The notes under the pieces were generated by a model. It made no database searches. It was given only the letters and a program-made list of their open reading frames with translations, and was not told the DNA's origin. The translations under genes and the position numbers were made by a program. Shown piece after piece: positions 61,083 to 64,000 of a stretch of DNA of 64,000 bases (position 1 is its first letter; every line of letters starts with the position of its first letter). The stretch is from JAKVBK01 sp022447275 (lineage in GTDB: Bacteria; Pseudomonadota; Alphaproteobacteria; Rhodobacterales; Rhodobacteraceae): assembly GCA_047125605.1 (NCBI GenBank), contig CP138932.1, positions 496,001 to 560,000 on the forward strand, given 5' to 3'.

Positions 61083-62132
61083 TCACGGGCTGGCAAGGCC
61101 TTCGATCAGCTGTCGCAAACCGAAACGGGCACCAATGAAGATGCCTGCCATGGCCAGCGGTGCGCCCAGCGACAGGGTGGCAATGGCCGAAAGCCCCTGT
61201 CCGACTGTGCAGCCCACAGCCAAAGCCGCCCCGCATCCCATCAGAAGTGCCCCCACCAGTTGCCGCTTGAGCTCTCTGGGGTCTTCGCAGGCTTCCCAGC
61301 GGAAATGGCCTTTGATCAGGCTGCCAGCAAACGCCCCGGCAACGACACCGGTCACGGATCCCGTTGCAAATGTCATGGAGCCGGCAGTGGATGTCATCCA
61401 GTAGATCAGGCTTTCCCCGATCGGGGCAGAGAAAGTGTGTCCCTCCACCCTCCCGGCTTCAAAGGTGACATGGGTGACCCAAGCGGAAAGGCCGAAGCCC
61501 GACGCAATGGCAAGGCCCACCACAACGCCCCAAAAAAGCGCCGCGGGCTGTGCCCTGAATGTGGGGGCGCGCAGGCAGAAAACAGCGATCGCAACGGCAA
61601 ACACACCGCCCCATGCCAGCATCGATATGCCCGTCAGGCTGCTCAACACCTGAGCATAGCCAGAGCTGGAAACGGGCAGGCGTGTCATGTCAACCAAGGC
61701 GATGCGCATGGGCGCAAGGGGGCCTGACAGTGCGACATAAGACGATACCCCTAAAACAAGCACCATAACGAAGGCGCGGATGTCCCCGCCACCCATCCGC
61801 GCAAGGGCGCCGTAGCCACAATTGCCAGATAGCGCCATGCCATAGCCAAAGAGCCACCCGCCGAAAATCGCCGCAAGCGGAGAGAATGCCGCTTGGTGGT
61901 ATATGGTCTCTTCAAGCGCAAAGATCCCGGCACCGACCATCGCAAAGGTGGCGCCCATGGCTGTTGCAATTGCCAGCCCCCACATGCGCATCCGTGTGTC
62001 ATCGCCGCCGTAGAGCAGATCCTCGATCGCGCCCAACGTACAAAAACGCCCCAAGCGCGCTGCGAGCCCCAACACGACGCCTCCGGCCATCCCGGCGAAT
62101 GCATACAGCATCCCGTCCGTGACAAACTCCAT
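61083..62132 (-). CDS. YeeE/YedE (TsuA-like) sulfur-compound transporter
   Basis: 349 residues with 9-10 hydrophobic spans. Conserved Cys occur in the family motifs RLGRFCTLGAIED, GYGMALSGNCGYGAL and GCTVGQGLSA. Relatives import thiosulfate by relaying it along Cys residues. The ATG has AGGAGGA upstream. It follows soxR by 58 bases. The role inferred is uptake of thiosulfate or another sulfane-sulfur compound to feed or report on the Sox system. Confidence 0.87.
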   Translation of the reverse strand: MEFVTDGMLYAFAGMAGGVVLGLAARLGRFCTLGAIEDLLYGGDDTRMRMWGLAIATAMGATFAMVGAGIFALEETIYHQAAFSPLAAIFGGWLFGYGMALSGNCGYGALARMGGGDIRAFVMVLVLGVSSYVALSGPLAPMRIALVDMTRLPVSSSGYAQVLSSLTGISMLAWGGVFAVAIAVFCLRAPTFRAQPAALFWGVVVGLAIASGFGLSAWVTHVTFEAGRVEGHTFSAPIGESLIYWMTSTAGSMTFATGSVTGVVAGAFAGSLIKGHFRWEACEDPRELKRQLVGALLMGCGAALAVGCTVGQGLSAIATLSLGAPLAMAGIFIGARFGLRQLIEGLASP

Positions 62133-62190
62133 AGGCGCATCCTCCTCCCAAAGGACGCCATGACCGGTGTAAATGGGGTTTCCCGGTCAG

Positions 62191-62535
62191 CTAGCGCCGG
62201 CCTTCCTGAGCACAGAACAGATCGTAGACCACATCAAGGATCTTGATCGCCCGCCTGTCTGCAAGGCTGTAGTAGATAGTTTTGCCTTCTCGACGCGGTT
62301 GCACAAGACCCTCCATGCGCAGCCGCGACAATTGCTGTGACACTGCAGCTTGGCGCGCGGACAGCAAATCTTCAAGCTCAGTGACGGATTTCTCGCCCGT
62401 CGCGAGATGGCACAGGATCATCAACCGTCCCTCATGGCTGATCGCCTTGAGGAAGTTCGACGCCGTTGTGGCATTGTCCATCATGCGGTCGAGCTCTTCG
62501 CCCGTCAGGCCTTCATTGATGACTGGCAGTGCCAT
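62191..62535 (-). CDS. soxR: ArsR-type repressor of sulfur oxidation (SoxR/SqrR/BigR group)
   Basis: 114 residues. The winged HTH (about 50-85: LEDLLSARQAAVSQQLSRLR) is of the ArsR family. Two cysteines, C42 (in LMILCHLATGE) and C108 (in YDLFCAQEGRR), correspond to C41 and C107 of Rhodobacter capsulatus SqrR, which form a persulfide-dependent polysulfide bridge. The ATG follows GAGGAA. It lies 67 bases after soxS and opposite soxV, as in Paracoccus soxRS/soxVW. It should repress sox genes until sulfane sulfur appears. Confidence 0.9.
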   Translation of the reverse strand: MALPVINEGLTGEELDRMMDNATTASNFLKAISHEGRLMILCHLATGEKSVTELEDLLSARQAAVSQQLSRLRMEGLVQPRREGKTIYYSLADRRAIKILDVVYDLFCAQEGRR

Positions 62536-62602
62536 TCCGTGTTCCTCGTGGTCTCGGTCCGTCCCTGCATCCCGGTGAGACCGTTCCGGGCGCCAAATGC
62601 CG

Positions 62603-62986
62603 TTAGGATCCCCCGGGCATGTAGGTTGTATTCCGTTCAAGGAGAGCTTCAAGCAAGGGCCAGAACCAGTCATCGCCCGGATACCCCTCGATCCGTGCCA
62701 GCTCCCTGCCGTCCTTCACCAGAATGAATGTCGGCGTAAAGGCTGGGTCGCTTACCAGCGTCAGGTCGTCTGGAATCTCGTTGATATGCACTCGTCTGAG
62801 TGGTGCAAAGCGCCCCTCGGCGGTTTTGGGATAGGCAGGGGCGATCTCCTCGTCCCATTGCTCGCAATAGTGGCATCCGTGTTGCTCCACCATGATCAGC
62901 TCCATTGCGTGGAGCTGTGTTGTCAGGATGGCTGCCAAAGCGAAGGCAAGAAACCCTTCCAGAGCGCGGTGCCTGAGTGCGATCAT
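62603..62986 (-). CDS. soxS: Periplasmic thioredoxin-like protein SoxS
   Basis: 127 residues with a Sec signal (MIALRHRALEGFLAFALAA...TTQLHA) and a thioredoxin motif, HGCHYCEQW, soon after. FTPTFILVKDGRELARIEGYPG carries the cis-Pro region (cited for position). SoxS keeps the Sox complex active by reducing SoxYZ. It is the first gene of the minus-strand set and is divergent from soxV. Confidence 0.85.
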   Translation of the reverse strand: MIALRHRALEGFLAFALAAILTTQLHAMELIMVEQHGCHYCEQWDEEIAPAYPKTAEGRFAPLRRVHINEIPDDLTLVSDPAFTPTFILVKDGRELARIEGYPGDDWFWPLLEALLERNTTYMPGGS

Positions 62987-63040
62987 GGAGAATGGCCTGC
63001 TCGGTTGCGTGCGTGTACGTGCGCGCCATTGATGGCGGTG

Positions 63041-63066
63041 CTCATATAAGATAGTTTGAATGTGAG
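63041..63066. promoter_or_regulatory. Imperfect inverted repeat between soxS and soxV
   Basis: CTCATAT (63041-63047) and ATGTGAG (63060-63066) are inverted with one mismatch and a 12-base AT-rich spacer. It lies 20 bases before the soxV start and 55 before the soxS start. A plausible SoxR site for both directions. Confidence 0.45.
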
Positions 63067-63085
63067 GTGCTGGCAAGGAGGCGCA

Positions 63086-63823
63086 ATGTTCGATGTTTCG
63101 CTGATCTCGGCCTTTGTAGGGGGATTGGTGGTCTTCTTCAGCCCCTGCGTTCTTCCGATTGTCCCGTTCTATCTGTCTTACATGGCAGGTGCCTCCATGG
63201 CAGAGATTTCAGCGGACGGCGCATTGCCTGCTGGTTTGCGCCGGCGCGCTGTCCTGTCCTCGATCTTTTTCTCCGCTGGCATCATCACGGTGTTCGTGCT
63301 GCTGGGGGCAGCCTCCTTTGGCCTGAGCCAGAGCTTTCGCAGTCTGCAGACCGAGTTTCGCCTGATCGCGGCGGCGGTGGTGTTCCTGATGGGGCTCCAT
63401 TTTCTCGGGGTGTTTCGCATCGGCTTTCTGAACCGGTCTTTCCAGGTGGATGGCGGCGACACGCGTGAGATGAGCGTATTTGGTGCCTATATCGTCGGCC
63501 TGGCATTTGCCGCCGGCTGGACCCCTTGTGTCGGCGGGGTGCTGACAGCTGTCATCTTCACGGCCTCAACGGAGGCCACCGCAATCCGGGGCCTCATCTT
63601 GTTGCTGGTCTTTGGTGTAGCGATGACAGCGCCATTCGTTGTGGCAGCGCTTTTCATCGGCCCATTTCTGAGATTTGCAGCCCGGTTTCGGCGCCATTTG
63701 CCAAAAGTTGAAAAGGCGATGGGGCTGCTGCTGATCGTTTTTGCTTGGCTGATTGCCACAGACAGCGTCAATTATATTGCACAGTGGATGCTGGAGGCCT
63801 TTCCCGTTTTCCAGAACATCTAG
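63086..63823 (+). CDS. soxV: CcdA-type thiol-disulfide transporter SoxV
   Basis: 245 residues and six membrane spans. The two redox Cys are in FFSPCVLPIVPFYLSY (near residue 20) and GWTPCVGGVL (near 145), the CcdA/DsbD hallmark. The start ATG follows a perfect AAGGAGG. It moves electrons from cytosolic thioredoxin to periplasmic SoxW and SoxS. It is the first gene of the plus-strand sox operon. Confidence 0.9.
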   Translation: MFDVSLISAFVGGLVVFFSPCVLPIVPFYLSYMAGASMAEISADGALPAGLRRRAVLSSIFFSAGIITVFVLLGAASFGLSQSFRSLQTEFRLIAAAVVFLMGLHFLGVFRIGFLNRSFQVDGGDTREMSVFGAYIVGLAFAAGWTPCVGGVLTAVIFTASTEATAIRGLILLLVFGVAMTAPFVVAALFIGPFLRFAARFRRHLPKVEKAMGLLLIVFAWLIATDSVNYIAQWMLEAFPVFQNI

Positions 63824-63854
63824 GCGCGTCACCATCCAGGGGAGGACCCAAGAC

Positions 63855-64000
63855 ATGACCCGACTAATCGCATTTGCGGCGGCTTTGCTGCTGGCCCTGC
63901 CTGCCGCAGGCGCAGAGCTGGGCGATGATGGCCTGCACAAGACCAGCTGGATGCGGGATACGTTCAAAGACCTGCGCGAAGACCTCGAGGAAGCCAATGC
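63855..64000 (+). CDS. soxW: SoxW-like periplasmic thioredoxin (5' part only)
   Basis: Only about 48 residues are in the window: a signal peptide (MTRLIAFAAALLLALPAAGA) and the start of the mature part (ELGDDGLHKTSWMRDTF). GGGGAGGA precedes the ATG. Its place after soxV and the GLHKTSW stretch match SoxW proteins, but the thioredoxin motif lies beyond the end. The structural sox genes probably follow. Confidence 0.75.
   Translation, partial: MTRLIAFAAALLLALPAAGAELGDDGLHKTSWMRDTFKDLREDLEEAN

Noticed and set aside
1..64000. CRISPR arrays, tRNA or rRNA genes, insertion sequences, integrases and attachment sites
   Set aside because: No evenly spaced repeats, cloverleaf-like sequences, transposase or recombinase motifs were seen in any intergenic region. 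A tRNA scan would be needed to exclude tRNAs fully.

Overview
The window looks like chromosome of a marine alphaproteobacterium of the Roseobacter group (Rhodobacterales). The evidence is the gene content: a DMSP demethylation cluster (dmdA, dmdB, acuI), the soxRS/soxVW head of a thiosulfate-oxidation locus, a bifunctional putA, a Hint-domain protein typical of the group, and GC-rich coding sequence with tightly overlapping operons. I saw no rRNA, tRNA, insertion sequence, prophage or CRISPR array. Calls rest on reading motifs; no database search was run.

Layout. 1-3.3 kb: end of an inositol dehydrogenase gene, a rhodanese, an SDR oxidoreductase, and a divergent DUF4345/TetR pair with paired operator-like repeats. 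3.4-6.8 kb: a zinc-economy locus, cysS and a COG0523 (CobW-type) metallochaperone on the minus strand, a perfect Zur-type palindrome, and a divergent HisI paralogue that has lost one zinc ligand, followed by two small ORFs. 7.1-15.8 kb: a LacI regulator and an ABC importer (binding protein, two permeases, a small membrane protein, two ATPases) ending in a fused dihydroxyacetone kinase. 16.1-17.1 kb: a broken Hint-domain gene. 17.7-23.5 kb: a BMP-type nucleoside/nucleobase ABC importer with cytosine deaminase. 23.8-29.8 kb: acuI, dmdA, dmdB and a DUF1326/DUF2182 pair in one operon, divergent from a GntR regulator. 29.8-32.4 kb: Lrp regulator, arginase and ornithine cyclodeaminase. 32.5-36.6 kb: otnK-otnC with a MaoC-type hydratase and a family III CoA-transferase.

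36.8-50.1 kb: a GGDEF-EAL protein with a dead cyclase half, malic enzyme, propionyl-CoA ligase, a hybrid histidine kinase paired with a degenerate NtrC-type regulator, NAD kinase, glyA and an amidase. 50.3-53.8 kb: putA. 54.2-59.5 kb: a globin, a FIST/NosP-like protein, a LOV-type hybrid kinase interrupted by one in-frame amber codon, and a LuxR response regulator. 59.5-64 kb: an acyl-CoA ligase, a YeeE/TsuA-like sulfur transporter, soxR and soxS on the minus strand, and divergent soxV-soxW running off the end.

How the parts fit. The window is an accessory catabolic stretch of a heterotroph living on algal exudates: polyols, nucleobases, DMSP, arginine/proline, C4 sugar acids and reduced sulfur. 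Arginase, ornithine cyclodeaminase and PutA form a route from arginine to glutamate; AcuI and PrpE both deal with C3-CoA from DMSP. The most unusual observations are the zinc-sparing locus with the altered HisI, the amber-split LOV kinase beside a NosP-like gene, the AAA+ regulator lacking its catalytic motifs, and the putative metal-binding DUF1326/DUF2182 pair at the head of the DMSP operon.
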